Shown here: piece by piece, positions 53,239 to 62,530 of the stretch
Layout: each line of letters opens with the position of its first letter
Numbering within the stretch: position 1 is the stretch's first letter
Origin: JAKVBH01 sp049800955
Lineage (GTDB): Bacteria; Pseudomonadota; Alphaproteobacteria; Rhodobacterales; Rhodobacteraceae
Assembly: GCF_049800955.1 (NCBI RefSeq)
Contig: NZ_JBNAGA010000001.1
Location: 682,001 to 746,000, forward strand
Length of the DNA: 64,000 bases
Reading direction: 5' to 3'
Translations under genes and position numbers: made by a program
The notes under the pieces: generated by a model
Told to the model about the DNA's origin: nothing
The model's database searches: none
Seen by the model: the letters and a program-made list of their open reading frames with translations, nothing else

Positions 53239-54401
53239 CCGCCGCCTGCGCCCGCGCCTGTGGCTGCTATGCTTTCCAGCGATCCGGTGACAGAGGTCAC
53301 GGCGCCCAGCGAGCCAGTCAGCGCGGCGATGGTTTTGTTCCATTGCGAGAACGGCGCTTCGGTGATGTAGACGAGGTCATCGTCACGGATGATGAAATCC
53401 CGCGCGAGGAAGAGCCCGTTGGGGCGCGTCAGATCCAGCACGTAAACCATCCGCTGCGCGCCGGTGAGATCGTCACGGCCCAGCACCTGCTCTGAAATTT
53501 CCTCGACCTCGTTGCGGAATATGAAGAAGCCGGTGGGATCTGCCTCGGAGGTGCTCAGACCACCAACAGCGGCAATGGCCTCCACGGCCGACAGGGTCTG
53601 ACTTTCAAAGGGAACGCGCGCTTGTGTTCCGGCGTAGCCCAGAACAGTGAAGGCCCGTGTATCTTCCTCCACCAGAATACGATCCCCGCCGCGCAGGGCG
53701 ATATCGAAATCAGGGTTCTCATAGAGATCCTCAAACCAGATCTTGCCGCGATGCGTGCCGCGCAGAACTGTGATCTGGGCGATTTCCGGCTCAATCGTCA
53801 GGCCACCGGCCCGCGCCAACATCGCTGAGAGCGTGCGGGTGGGGCGCTCGATTGCATAGACGCCCTGTCCGCCAACCGCACCAACGAGACTGACGGTTGA
53901 ACCGTCGCCTGCCAAGCGGCGCACTTCGACCTGCGGATCAGGCGTTTGCACTTCGAGGCGTTGTGTGATGATCCGGCGCACGGCTTCAGGCGAGTTGCCG
54001 GAGGCTTTGATGCGCCCGGCGTAAGGCACGAAAATGAAACCGCGTCCGTCGACCTGGACCTCTTCGAGCGCCGTGGCCGCAGAGGTCGCGGTGCCCAGCA
54101 GGGGATCATCTACGTTTTCCCAGATGCGCAGGCCCAATGTGTCGCCCGGCTGGATCGTGTCCGAGCCCAGAACGCTGGCGTTTTGGAATGCTTGGGCAAA
54201 GCCCAGGGCCGGGACCACGGAAGTCGCGGCTGTCACACGTTCATTCACGGCCACGATGAAGGCGTCGCCCTGTTCCTGCACGGAGCCTGCGAAGATCTCG
54301 CGTTTCGTCGGGCCAAGGCGCGGCAAGCCGCACGACGCCACGAGCGACACGGCCAGCACTAGGGCCACGGACCGGGCCCAGCGGGTTGGTTTGGAGTTCA
54401 C
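53235..54401 (-). CDS. Polysaccharide export lipoprotein (Wza/KpsD family)
   Basis: A 388-aa lipoprotein. Start GTG at 54401, after GAGGAGA, gives a signal peptide ending in the lipobox LVASC (Cys at residue 24). The polysaccharide biosynthesis/export domain is seen as IQPGDTLGLRIWENVDD with VDGRGFIFVPYAGRIKASG, followed by two SLBB-like repeats (LVGAVGGQGVYAIERPTRTL and VLGYAGTQARVPFESQTL), each with a GGL-type turn. It probably forms the outer membrane exit for capsule. The open frame to 54506 lacks a matching signal peptide position. Its stop overlaps the kpsC start. Confidence 0.9.
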   Translation of the reverse strand: MNSKPTRWARSVALVLAVSLVASCGLPRLGPTKREIFAGSVQEQGDAFIVAVNERVTAATSVVPALGFAQAFQNASVLGSDTIQPGDTLGLRIWENVDDPLLGTATSAATALEEVQVDGRGFIFVPYAGRIKASGNSPEAVRRIITQRLEVQTPDPQVEVRRLAGDGSTVSLVGAVGGQGVYAIERPTRTLSAMLARAGGLTIEPEIAQITVLRGTHRGKIWFEDLYENPDFDIALRGGDRILVEEDTRAFTVLGYAGTQARVPFESQTLSAVEAIAAVGGLSTSEADPTGFFIFRNEVEEISEQVLGRDDLTGAQRMVYVLDLTRPNGLFLARDFIIRDDDLVYITEAPFSQWNKTIAALTGSLGAVTSVTGSLESIAATGAGAGGG

Positions 54402-54525
54402 TGCACGGGTCTCCTCGACCTGATTTTCTGCCTCAAAGTCCGGGCCATTCTTTGAGATGACCTCAGCTTTATGCTGCAAACTATCGGAATCGGTCGAAAA
54501 AACCAAGCCCCCCGGCTTGTGGATA

Positions 54526-55836
54526 TCAGGTCACGACGCGCAACTGTTGCCGCGGGGCCGCGGTGCCTGCGGTGAGCGCGTCGTAGGGATCTTCATCAAT
54601 GAGCATGAGATCGACCACGTGGCGCAGCAAGCTGCGCCGCCCACGGGAGGAATAATAGCCGCCGGGGATCTGGCTCGTTTCGAGCAGGAAACGGCGGTAA
54701 TCCTTGTAGGCGCGGTTGTCTGGACGGGCGGGTTTGGCGAAAAAGTCGGGCAAGGCTTGGGTCGAGACGAACTCGGGTTTGGCGTAGACCGCAGCGCCGA
54801 ACGTCTTGATAGGTATACCGCGCCAGAGCACCTGCTGGCCTGCGGTCGAATTCACGGTCACCGCGGTGCGCGCGTCATTCAGGAGTTGGGCCAGTTTGCC
54901 GCCACGCGCATAGTGTACGCGGTTGCCGACGTTGTATTGCTGGGCCAACCGCTTGAGCTCACGGCGGATGTTGGTCCGGCCATTTTCCAGCGGATGCGCT
55001 TTAAAGACGAGGTGGTGATGACCGGGCGCCCCTTCGGCAAACCCTCGCACGACCACTTCGAGAAATTCCGAAATGCGCGAGAAGGGGGAGTGCTCCTGAA
55101 ATGAGCTGTCATGTTCGAGCTGCAGCAGGCAAAGATGATAGGGAAACCCGCCATGGCGGATGCGCCATGTGGCCACGCGTCGTTCCACGGCGTGGAATGG
55201 CATCAGCAGCAAGCGTCGCAGATAGAGTTGAAACTCCTTGCTCACAGGCAATTCACGGTGCCCATTGACCTGACGGTATGCGCCGTTTCGGAACAGGACG
55301 AACCAGTGATAGAGTGCGCCATAAAACACATGCTGGCGCGTATCGCCCCAATGGGCTGGCGGCAATGGCGCTTCCGGATCGCAAAGCGCGAGCGCCTTTT
55401 GCATGTCTTCGACGGTCATCTCCATCAGACGCGAGTGCCCGTTGGAACCGCCGCGCTCATAGGTGACCCAATAGGGCCGCATGTAGCCTTCCTCGAAGAC
55501 ATGAACACGCAGACCTCGCGCTTGCGCAACTGCGACAGCCTTGGCGTGAACCGGGCGCGTGTCGCCATACAATACGATGTCGGTCACGCCTTTTTCGGTG
55601 ATGAGCTCTTCCAGATGGTTTGGCCAGGCGTCCAAGGCGCCTGTGAACGGAAGATATGAGCCCGGGTGGAACCAGAAGGCGCGATCGCCCGCGTTGAAGC
55701 CCACGCGCCAAACCTCCGCCCCCGTCATCCTGAGCATCTTGCCCAGACGGTGGAAGAACGGCCCATGCGGTCCCTGCAAGAACAGAAAGACCCGGGCGTC
55801 TCCTGTAGCGTTGCCCATTTGGCGCGAATACCTCAT
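54526..55836 (-). CDS. kpsS: Capsule polysaccharide transferase KpsS
   Basis: A 436-aa capsule biosynthesis protein. Recognisable segments are VFLFLQGPHGPFFHRLGKML, VHVFEEGYMRPYWVTYERGG, LVFKAHPLENGR and TVNSTAGQQVLWRGIPIKTFG, as in KpsS, the Kdo transferase that starts the poly-Kdo linker. Together with KpsC it makes the lipid linker for group 2-type capsules. AAGGGA precedes the ATG at 55836. It heads the unit with the export lipoprotein and kpsC. No KpsM/KpsT transporter genes are in the window. Confidence 0.93.
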   Translation of the reverse strand: MRYSRQMGNATGDARVFLFLQGPHGPFFHRLGKMLRMTGAEVWRVGFNAGDRAFWFHPGSYLPFTGALDAWPNHLEELITEKGVTDIVLYGDTRPVHAKAVAVAQARGLRVHVFEEGYMRPYWVTYERGGSNGHSRLMEMTVEDMQKALALCDPEAPLPPAHWGDTRQHVFYGALYHWFVLFRNGAYRQVNGHRELPVSKEFQLYLRRLLLMPFHAVERRVATWRIRHGGFPYHLCLLQLEHDSSFQEHSPFSRISEFLEVVVRGFAEGAPGHHHLVFKAHPLENGRTNIRRELKRLAQQYNVGNRVHYARGGKLAQLLNDARTAVTVNSTAGQQVLWRGIPIKTFGAAVYAKPEFVSTQALPDFFAKPARPDNRAYKDYRRFLLETSQIPGGYYSSRGRRSLLRHVVDLMLIDEDPYDALTAGTAAPRQQLRVVT

Positions 55837-55912
55837 ATGTCCCTTACAATTGGTTACCGGAACTTCTGGGCAGTACTATGCCGGGATTGTGGCGCTAAGT
55901 CAGGGGAGTGCG

Positions 55913-56503
55913 ATGTTTACAGGCATAATTACCGATATAGGTGTGATCAAAGAGATTCACCGCGAGGCCGACATGCGGGCGCGTATTCAAACCGCCTATG
56001 ACACAAGCCGCATCGATATGGGGGCCTCCATCGCCTGCGATGGGGTGTGCCTCACGGTTGTCGATTTGGGCGCGGATTGGTTCGATATGCAGATTTCCGC
56101 CGAGACTTTGTCCAAGACCAATATCGGCGCGCTCTGGCAAGAGGGGCGGCGGATCAATCTGGAACGCGCGCTCAAGGTCGGGGACGAGTTGAGCGGGCAT
56201 ATCGTTTCCGGTCACGTGGACGGCGTGGCCGAGATCAAAGCGATGTGCGATGAGGGCGACAGTACGCGCGTGACGCTGCGCGCTCCCGAAGGCTTGGCGC
56301 GTTTCATCGCGCCCAAAGGCTCAGTTGCGCTCAACGGGACGTCACTGACCGTCAACGAAGTGGAGGGGGCGGATTTCGGGATCAATTTCATCCCGCACAC
56401 CAAAGCTGTCACCACTTGGGGTCAGGCGCAGGTGGGCGATCCGGTCAATCTCGAGATCGACACGCTCGCGCGCTACGTGGCGCGGTTGCAGGATTGGGCC
56501 TGA
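55913..56503 (+). CDS. ribE: Riboflavin synthase, alpha subunit
   Basis: A 196-aa protein with two lumazine-binding repeats: MFTGIITDIG and GVCLTVVDLG in the first, GHVDGVAEI and LNGTSLTVNEVEGADFGINFIPHT in the second. It dismutates two lumazines to riboflavin. Start 55913 fits the family N-terminus MFTGII and has GGGGAG before it; a much longer open frame begins inside kpsS and is rejected. It is divergent from kpsS, followed by trmB 53 bp downstream. Confidence 0.97.
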   Translation: MFTGIITDIGVIKEIHREADMRARIQTAYDTSRIDMGASIACDGVCLTVVDLGADWFDMQISAETLSKTNIGALWQEGRRINLERALKVGDELSGHIVSGHVDGVAEIKAMCDEGDSTRVTLRAPEGLARFIAPKGSVALNGTSLTVNEVEGADFGINFIPHTKAVTTWGQAQVGDPVNLEIDTLARYVARLQDWA

Positions 56504-56555
56504 GGCATCACAGCCGCGCCTTGCACGCGCGCAGCCATCGGATTATGCCGCGCCC

Positions 56556-57281
56556 ATGAGTGACAAGACCCCTCCAACGACCCATCCCTCCGGCGCGCCG
56601 TGGCGCAATTTTTATGGCCGGTTCAAAGGCAAAGGGCTGCGCAAGTCCCAGGAGGCCTATCTGGATGAGGATCTGGCCGCGTTTTCTCCCGGTCCCGTGG
56701 GCTGGGAAGAGAACCCCGATCGCAGGCCGCTCGATCTGGACGCGCTCTTTGGCGCGCGCGATGTCTGGCTCGAAATTGGCTTTGGCGGCGGCGAGCACCT
56801 CGTGCATCAAGCGGCAAACAACCCGGACGTGGGGATCATTGGCGCGGAGCCCTACATCAACGGCGTCGCGATGCTTTTGGGCAAAGTGCGCGAAGCGGGG
56901 GTGGACAATCTGCGCATCTATCCCGGCGATGCGCGGGATTTGATGGATGTGCTGCCGGAAGCTTCAATCTCGAAGGCGTTTCTGCTGTATCCTGATCCAT
57001 GGCCTAAGAAACGCCATCACCGGAGGCGGTTCGTCACGCCTGAGCATCTGGATCCTCTGGCGCGGGCGCTTAAATCGGGTGCGGAGTTTCGCGTGGCGAC
57101 AGATATCCCCGATTACGTGCGCCAGACGTTGGAGCAGGTGCCGCGGCACGGGTTCGAATGGTGCGCGGAAGGCCCGCAAGACTGGCGCGCGCCATGGGAC
57201 GATTGGCTGTCCACGCGCTATGAACAAAAAGCGTTTCGCGAGGGTCGGACGGCCCATTATTTGACGTTCCGCAAGACCTGA
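56556..57281 (+). CDS. trmB: tRNA (guanine-N7-)-methyltransferase
   Basis: A 241-aa class I SAM methyltransferase of the TrmB family. The SAM-binding motif is WLEIGFGGGEHLVHQA, and the family signature FLLYPDPWPKKRHHRRRFV includes the catalytic Asp. It methylates G46 in the tRNA variable loop. The ATG at 56556 lies in the 50-bp gap after ribE, so the two could be co-transcribed. Normal length. Confidence 0.97.
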   Translation: MSDKTPPTTHPSGAPWRNFYGRFKGKGLRKSQEAYLDEDLAAFSPGPVGWEENPDRRPLDLDALFGARDVWLEIGFGGGEHLVHQAANNPDVGIIGAEPYINGVAMLLGKVREAGVDNLRIYPGDARDLMDVLPEASISKAFLLYPDPWPKKRHHRRRFVTPEHLDPLARALKSGAEFRVATDIPDYVRQTLEQVPRHGFEWCAEGPQDWRAPWDDWLSTRYEQKAFREGRTAHYLTFRKT

Positions 57282-57321
57282 GCGCTTGACGCGTGGCAAG
57301 AACGCGCCGCAGGGTCGCGCC

Positions 57322-58785
57322 ATGACGCGATTGTTCATGGCCTGTCTGTCGACCGAGACGAATACCTTCTCGCCGATCCCCACCGGGCGCACGGGATATG
57401 AGGCCTATTTCCTGCGCCACGGCACCGCCACGCAAGAGCCTGCCAACCTCATGACAGAGAGCCTGCACTTGTGGCGCGTGCAAGCGGAGGCCTTGGGCTG
57501 GGAAGTGATCGAAAGCCTGACGGCGATTGCGGAGCCTGCCGGTCTGACCACTGCGGCGACCTACGCCGCCTTCAAGGAGGACATCCTGAATGATCTGCGC
57601 AAGGCAGGTGGCGCGGATGTCATTTTGCTGTCGCTGCACGGGGCGATGGTGGCCGAAGGGGTCGAGGATTGCGAAGGCGACCTGACGCAGGCTGTGCGTG
57701 AGCTTTGCCCCGAAGCCATAATCGGTGTTTCGCTCGATCTTCATTGTCATCTGACGCAGGCCTTGCTCGATGCATCAGATCTGGTGATCACGTTCAAGGA
57801 ATACCCTCACGATGACGCGACGCCGCGCGCCGCCGAACTCTGGGATCTGGCGCTGCGCACATATCGGGGCGAGATCACGCCACGGATGGCGCTTTTTGAG
57901 TGTCGCATGATCGGGATTTACCTCACGAAAACCCCGGCCATGGCGGCGTTTGTCGCGCGGATGCAGGCCGAGGAGGGGCGGGGCGGCGTCTTGTCCGTCT
58001 CGCTCAGCCATGGATTTGTCTGGGCGGATGTTGCGGATGTGGGCGCGCGGATGCTTGTTGTCACGGATGATGATGCAGAATTGGCGGCGTCCAAGGCAGA
58101 AAGCCTGGGACGGGCGTTTTTTGAGCTGCGCCACGACGTCACCCGGCGCTATCCCGACATGGCCCAGGCGCTCGACGGCATTGGGACGGATGCGCCCGGC
58201 AAACCGATTGTGCTGGCGGATATGTCCGACAATTCAGGCGCTGGCGCGCCGGGGGATTCCACGTTTGTGCTGCGCGAGATACTGGATCGCGGTCTGACGG
58301 ATGTGGCCAGTGGGCTCTATTTCGATCCGATGGCTGTTGCGATCTGTCGGGATGCGGGCGAGGGCGTGTCGCTGTCGTTGCGCCTTGGGGGCAAGACGGA
58401 ACCCGCTTCGGGCGCTCCCCTTGACGTGCAGGGCCGTATCATGGCGATCCGAGAGGGCTGCGGCCAGCATTTGGGCCCTGGGCTTGAGCCCATGGGCACC
58501 GCGGTCTGGCTGCGTCTGGCGGGCAACGTGGATGTGGTGCTCAACAATCTCAGGGTGCAGGTCTATCATCCTGAAGCCTTTACGCATTTGGGCATCGATC
58601 TGGCGCGCAAGCGGCTCGTCGTGGTGAAATCCACCTTCCACTTTTTCACGCCTTTTGCAGCCTTGGCCTCAGAGGTGATTTTCTGCGCAACGCCCGGTCG
58701 GGTCAGCCCGGATATGCAGGCGCTGCGCTATACGCGGCGCGACGGGCGCTATTGGCCGCGCGTCGACAATCCATTCGACATGTGA
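57322..58785 (+). CDS. mlrC: M81 metallopeptidase (MlrC family)
   Basis: A 487-aa protein of the MlrC (microcystinase C) family. The metal/active-site part shows LSLHGAMVAEGVEDCEGDL, ISLDLHCHLT-like VSLDLHCHLTQALL and FKEYPHDDATPRA. MlrC was first described in microcystin breakdown, but homologues are widespread and may cleave other linear or cyclic peptides. Start 57322 follows a weak Shine-Dalgarno; an in-frame start 12 codons upstream is possible. It follows trmB by 40 bp. Confidence 0.9.
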   Translation: MTRLFMACLSTETNTFSPIPTGRTGYEAYFLRHGTATQEPANLMTESLHLWRVQAEALGWEVIESLTAIAEPAGLTTAATYAAFKEDILNDLRKAGGADVILLSLHGAMVAEGVEDCEGDLTQAVRELCPEAIIGVSLDLHCHLTQALLDASDLVITFKEYPHDDATPRAAELWDLALRTYRGEITPRMALFECRMIGIYLTKTPAMAAFVARMQAEEGRGGVLSVSLSHGFVWADVADVGARMLVVTDDDAELAASKAESLGRAFFELRHDVTRRYPDMAQALDGIGTDAPGKPIVLADMSDNSGAGAPGDSTFVLREILDRGLTDVASGLYFDPMAVAICRDAGEGVSLSLRLGGKTEPASGAPLDVQGRIMAIREGCGQHLGPGLEPMGTAVWLRLAGNVDVVLNNLRVQVYHPEAFTHLGIDLARKRLVVVKSTFHFFTPFAALASEVIFCATPGRVSPDMQALRYTRRDGRYWPRVDNPFDM

Positions 58786-58800
58786 GCTTTTGCAGACGTC

Positions 58801-58853
58801 GGAGCGAGGGGCCAGCCCCTCGCGCTCCCCGGAGTTTAGGGGCAAGATGAAGG
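58801..58853 (+). repeat. Dispersed hairpin repeat, copy b
   Basis: GGAGCG-AGGGGC-ca-GCCCCT-CG-CGCTCC stem (58801-58826) followed by CCCC/GGGG around GGAGTTTA and the tail CAAGATGAAGG. It lies between the convergent mlrC and photolyase-like genes. Confidence 0.8.
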
Positions 58854-58855
58854 GG

Positions 58856-60073
58856 TTATGCGGCTTTCAAGCCTTTGAGCTCGGCCACCATCTTGGGGAT
58901 CTTTTCCTTGAAGCGGAAGAAGCCGTGGGTCGCGTGGGGCCAGCACATGGCGTCATAGCTGCGCAGGGGCGTGACCAGCTGTTGGTCTTGCGCGTGCAAT
59001 CGGTCCGCCAAAGTGTCCAGAAGGTTCGCCGTTGGACCGACCGGCGCGAAGGGTGTCACGATCTGATCTGCGCCCGTTTGAGCCGCCCAGGCGACCATGG
59101 CATCCAGATTGTCAACGGAGGTGCAGGTGCCCAAGCGGTCTCGCCAGCGGCCGCTGGCATCCTCCAGAGCGCCTCGTTTGAATGCAGCAACCCGCGGTGC
59201 TGTTTGCAAGGGGGACAGGTGATCCGCGTCAGACCAGAGCGCCGTGTGCGCCACGCGCAGACCAGCCTCAAAGAGCCAGCCGGGGGAAAGATCCTCGGTG
59301 CTGAGCAATAAGGCTGATGGGCGGTTGGCGTCCCAGGGTTGGAAGGCGGGCGCGGGTAAGCGGGGCGGGTGATCTGGGCCGCGTAGTGGCACCGCCACGG
59401 AGGAGAGATCGCGCGGGCGAAAACGTCTTTCGGTGTATTTGGCAATGTTGTCAGGCCGGGCCAGATAGGTTTTGCCCTTTGTCTGTAAGCCCGCGACCCA
59501 GCGCCAGCTGAGCGTATTGGAGGCAGGGTCTCCGTCGAGAAGATGGCGGAGGAAGAAATCCGCGCCCAACTCCCAGGGCAGGCGGAGTGTGAAAATCCAG
59601 ATCGAGGCGAACCACATGCGCGCGTGGTTGTGCAGGTAGCCCGTATCCACAAGCTCATGGGCCCAGTGATCAAAGGCATCGATCCCTGTCTCGCCCGTGC
59701 AGGCTGATTCCCATTCTCTCCGCAGCCCGCCTTGTGTCGCTACATCATCCAGTCGGGCTTTGAGATCGGCCCGATATCCGTGCCAGATCGAGGGTCGCAT
59801 CTGAAGCCACCCTTTCCAGTAGGTGCGCCAGAAGACTTCCTGAACGAATTTTTCGGCCGAGGAGAGCGCGTGTTTGCCAAGCACTGCGTCCAGAACCTCT
59901 TCCTCCGTCATCAACCTGTGACGCAGGTAGGGCGACAGCGTTGACACAGCCGTGTCGTGGCGCCCGGGGCCATAATCGTAGTTTCGCCCGGCGGTGTAGG
60001 TCTTTCCCGCCTTTGGCAGGAACTGAGACAGCCGCTCGAGTGCGGCGGTGCGAGAGGGGGCAAATTGGTCCAT
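58856..60073 (-). CDS. Photolyase/cryptochrome-like protein with N-terminal FAD domain
   Basis: A 405-aa protein. Residues about 30-220 form the photolyase FAD-binding domain: STLSPYLRHRLM, KFVQEVFWRTYWKGWL, TGYLHNHARMWFAS and LLDGDPASNTLSWRWVAGLQTKG with the FAD-contacting Asp and Asn. In canonical photolyases this domain is C-terminal, after an alpha/beta domain of about 130-200 residues. Here nothing precedes it, and residues 250-405 look like the alpha/beta domain, ending THGFFRFKEKIP, so the domain order seems swapped. Repair activity is not certain. It is convergent with mlrC. Confidence 0.82.
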   Translation of the reverse strand: MDQFAPSRTAALERLSQFLPKAGKTYTAGRNYDYGPGRHDTAVSTLSPYLRHRLMTEEEVLDAVLGKHALSSAEKFVQEVFWRTYWKGWLQMRPSIWHGYRADLKARLDDVATQGGLRREWESACTGETGIDAFDHWAHELVDTGYLHNHARMWFASIWIFTLRLPWELGADFFLRHLLDGDPASNTLSWRWVAGLQTKGKTYLARPDNIAKYTERRFRPRDLSSVAVPLRGPDHPPRLPAPAFQPWDANRPSALLLSTEDLSPGWLFEAGLRVAHTALWSDADHLSPLQTAPRVAAFKRGALEDASGRWRDRLGTCTSVDNLDAMVAWAAQTGADQIVTPFAPVGPTANLLDTLADRLHAQDQQLVTPLRSYDAMCWPHATHGFFRFKEKIPKMVAELKGLKAA

Positions 60074-60475
60074 GGCCGGGAGGTAACGTGGCTTGGTGCG
60101 GGATCAAGCATCGTCTTGCGCTTGGTCATACAAAGTGTGGGGCGGGTCACTGGGATCACCCAGAGAGTCTTGCAGAAAGCAAGTCGCCGTTTGACAGGGG
60201 GTTGGTCAACGGGACAGCTTTCCAAACACGCGCATCACAGCGGCGGCGTTTGTGAGCAACGCGTGAAATGGCTTCATCAGGCAGGTTTCCAGCACGAGAA
60301 GCCCCGAGAACAATTTGTCCCGCAGGTTTATGATGCATGCTTTGAGCGCATTTTGAGCCGCGCGACACAGGTCATTCCGCTTGCTGCCCTTGCAGCCCCC
60401 CGGGGCCAACACTAAGACTCTATTAACCCCGTCCGGGCTAAGACCGAAATCACTGACAGATAAGGCAGGCGAGCA
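60074..60475. other. Intergenic region upstream of clpP
   Basis: About 402 bases between divergent photolyase-like and clpP genes. Short open frames here have no motif or Shine-Dalgarno and seem to be noise. CTTGCA (60389-60394) with ACTAAG 16 bases on (60411) is a weak heat-shock-type promoter candidate for clpP. I see no RNA gene or repeat. Confidence 0.5.
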
Positions 60476-61105
60476 ATGCGCGATCCCATGGAAACCTACA
60501 TGAACACCCTCGTGCCGATGGTGGTCGAACAGACCTCCCGCGGCGAGAGAGCCTATGACATCTTCTCGCGCCTACTCAAAGAGCGCATCATTTTCCTCAA
60601 CGGGCCCGTGCATGATGGCATGTCGAGCCTGATCGTGGCGCAGCTTTTGCACCTTGAGGCGGAAAACCCCTCCAAAGACATCTCGATGTACATCAACTCG
60701 CCTGGCGGTGTGGTGACGAGCGGTCTGTCGATCTATGACACGATGCAATACATCAAGCCCAAGGTGTCTACGCTCGTTATAGGCCAGGCGGCCTCCATGG
60801 GCTCGCTGTTGTTGACGGCAGGCGAGGCGGGCATGCGCTTCTCGCTGCCCAACAGCCGCATCATGGTGCACCAGCCCTCAGGCGGCTATCAGGGCCAGGC
60901 GACGGATATCATGATCCACGCTGAAGAAACTCTGAAACTCAAAAAGCGCCTCAACGAGATCTACGTCAAACATACCGGCAACAAGCTCAAGGACGTGGAA
61001 GCCGCGCTGGAGCGCGACAATTTCATGGATCCCGAAGAAGCCAAGTCCTGGGGCCTGATCGACGAGATCGTTGAAAATCGCGCCAAAGGCGACGACGAAA
61101 ATTAA
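60476..61105 (+). CDS. clpP: ATP-dependent Clp protease proteolytic subunit
   Basis: A 209-aa ClpP. The catalytic triad is visible: S107 in GQAASMGSLL, H132 in IMVHQPSGG and D181 in LERDNFM. The N-terminus MRDPMETYMNTLVPMVVEQTSRG is typical of alphaproteobacterial ClpP1. It forms the tetradecameric peptidase that works with ClpX or ClpA. It starts at 60476 after AAGGCAGGCGAG. clpX lies 130 bp downstream, beyond two hairpins. Confidence 0.98.
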   Translation: MRDPMETYMNTLVPMVVEQTSRGERAYDIFSRLLKERIIFLNGPVHDGMSSLIVAQLLHLEAENPSKDISMYINSPGGVVTSGLSIYDTMQYIKPKVSTLVIGQAASMGSLLLTAGEAGMRFSLPNSRIMVHQPSGGYQGQATDIMIHAEETLKLKKRLNEIYVKHTGNKLKDVEAALERDNFMDPEEAKSWGLIDEIVENRAKGDDEN

Positions 61106-61109
61106 ACGT

Positions 61110-61200
61110 GAGCGGGCCGCGTCCATTTTGCGATTGTGGACCCCGGCCCGCTCGCCTAAGCTTGAGAAATCCCCCCCACGGCCTTAGGGGCGTCGTGGGG
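61110..61200 (+). promoter_or_regulatory. Two hairpins between clpP and clpX
   Basis: GAGCGGGCC (61110-61118) pairs with GGCCCGCTC (61145-61153), with an inner GTCCA/TGGAC stem. CCCCACG (61174-61180) pairs with CGTGGGG (61194-61200). Neither is followed by a T-run, so a processing site or attenuator is more likely than a full terminator. Confidence 0.6.
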
Positions 61201-61235
61201 AGCAAGCGACCTGATGCGCCCCTGAAAGGTACGTG

Positions 61236-62501
61236 ATGGCTAGCAATTCCAGCGGCGACAGCAAAAACACTCTGTACTGCAGCTTCTGCGGCAAGAGTCA
61301 GCACGAGGTGCGCAAGCTGATCGCCGGGCCGACGGTGTTTATCTGTGATGAATGTGTCGAGCTGTGCATGGACATTATCCGCGAAGAGACGAAAGGCGCA
61401 GGCCTCAAGAGCTCTGACGGTGTTCCCACGCCCAAGGAAATTTGTGGCGTGCTGGATGATTATGTGATCGGGCAGGCCGTCGCGAAGCGGGTGCTCTCCG
61501 TTGCGGTGCACAACCATTACAAACGTCTGAACAATTCCGGCAAGACCGGCGAGATTGAACTTCAGAAGTCCAATATCCTGCTGATCGGGCCCACGGGCTG
61601 CGGCAAGACTTTGCTTGCGCAAACGCTGGCGCGGATCCTCGATGTGCCGTTTACTATGGCGGATGCGACCACGCTGACCGAGGCCGGCTATGTCGGTGAA
61701 GACGTGGAGAATATCATTCTGAAGCTGCTGCAGGCCTCGGAATACAATGTCGAGCGGGCACAGCGCGGCATCGTCTATATCGACGAGGTCGACAAGATTA
61801 CCCGCAAGTCTGAAAACCCCTCCATCACCCGCGACGTGTCGGGCGAGGGCGTGCAACAGGCTTTGCTGAAGCTCATGGAAGGCACCGTCGCCTCTGTACC
61901 GCCGCAGGGCGGGCGCAAGCATCCGCAGCAGGAGTTTCTGCAAGTCGATACGACCAACATCCTCTTTATCTGCGGTGGAGCCTTCGCGGGGCTTGATCGG
62001 ATCATCGCGCAACGCGGCAAAGGCTCGGCCATGGGCTTTGGTGCGGATGTGCGTGACGAAGATGCGCGCGGCATTGGTGAGATTTTCACGGATCTGGAGC
62101 CGGAAGACCTGCTGAAATTCGGTTTGATTCCAGAATTCGTGGGGCGTTTGCCCGTTCTGGCGACGCTGGAAGACCTCGACGAAGACGCCCTTGTCACGAT
62201 CCTGACGCAGCCCAAAAACGCATTGATCAAGCAATATCAGCGTCTGTTTGAGCTTGAGGACACCAAGCTCAGCTTCACGGATGAGGCGCTCTCCGCCATT
62301 GCCAAACGCGCCATCGAACGCAAGACAGGCGCACGCGGGTTGCGGTCAATCCTTGAAGATATCCTGCTCGATACGATGTTTGATCTTCCAGGCATGGATA
62401 CCGTCGATGAGGTTGTCGTGAACGAGGAAGCCGTGACGACCGAGGCGCAGCCATTGATGATCCATGGCGATGCAAAAAAGCCTGAAGAAGTGTCTGCCTG
62501 A
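61236..62501 (+). CDS. clpX: Clp protease ATP-binding subunit ClpX
   Basis: A 421-aa AAA+ unfoldase. The N-terminal C4 zinc domain is CSFCGKSQHEV...FICDECVELC. Walker A is GPTGCGKTLLAQ, Walker B IVYIDEVDKI, and the RKSENPSITRDVSGEG and GARGLRS segments match ClpX. It feeds substrates to ClpP. Start ATG 61236 follows AAAGGT by 5 bases; a GTG at 61233 is also in frame. Confidence 0.98.
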   Translation: MASNSSGDSKNTLYCSFCGKSQHEVRKLIAGPTVFICDECVELCMDIIREETKGAGLKSSDGVPTPKEICGVLDDYVIGQAVAKRVLSVAVHNHYKRLNNSGKTGEIELQKSNILLIGPTGCGKTLLAQTLARILDVPFTMADATTLTEAGYVGEDVENIILKLLQASEYNVERAQRGIVYIDEVDKITRKSENPSITRDVSGEGVQQALLKLMEGTVASVPPQGGRKHPQQEFLQVDTTNILFICGGAFAGLDRIIAQRGKGSAMGFGADVRDEDARGIGEIFTDLEPEDLLKFGLIPEFVGRLPVLATLEDLDEDALVTILTQPKNALIKQYQRLFELEDTKLSFTDEALSAIAKRAIERKTGARGLRSILEDILLDTMFDLPGMDTVDEVVVNEEAVTTEAQPLMIHGDAKKPEEVSA

Positions 62502-62530
62502 CGGTGTCAGCGACAATCAGCTACGGCATG

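Noticed and set aside
55559..55912. An upstream extension of the ribE reading frame into kpsS
   Set aside because: Riboflavin synthase begins MFTGII; the preceding 118 residues mirror kpsS and are not part of the family.
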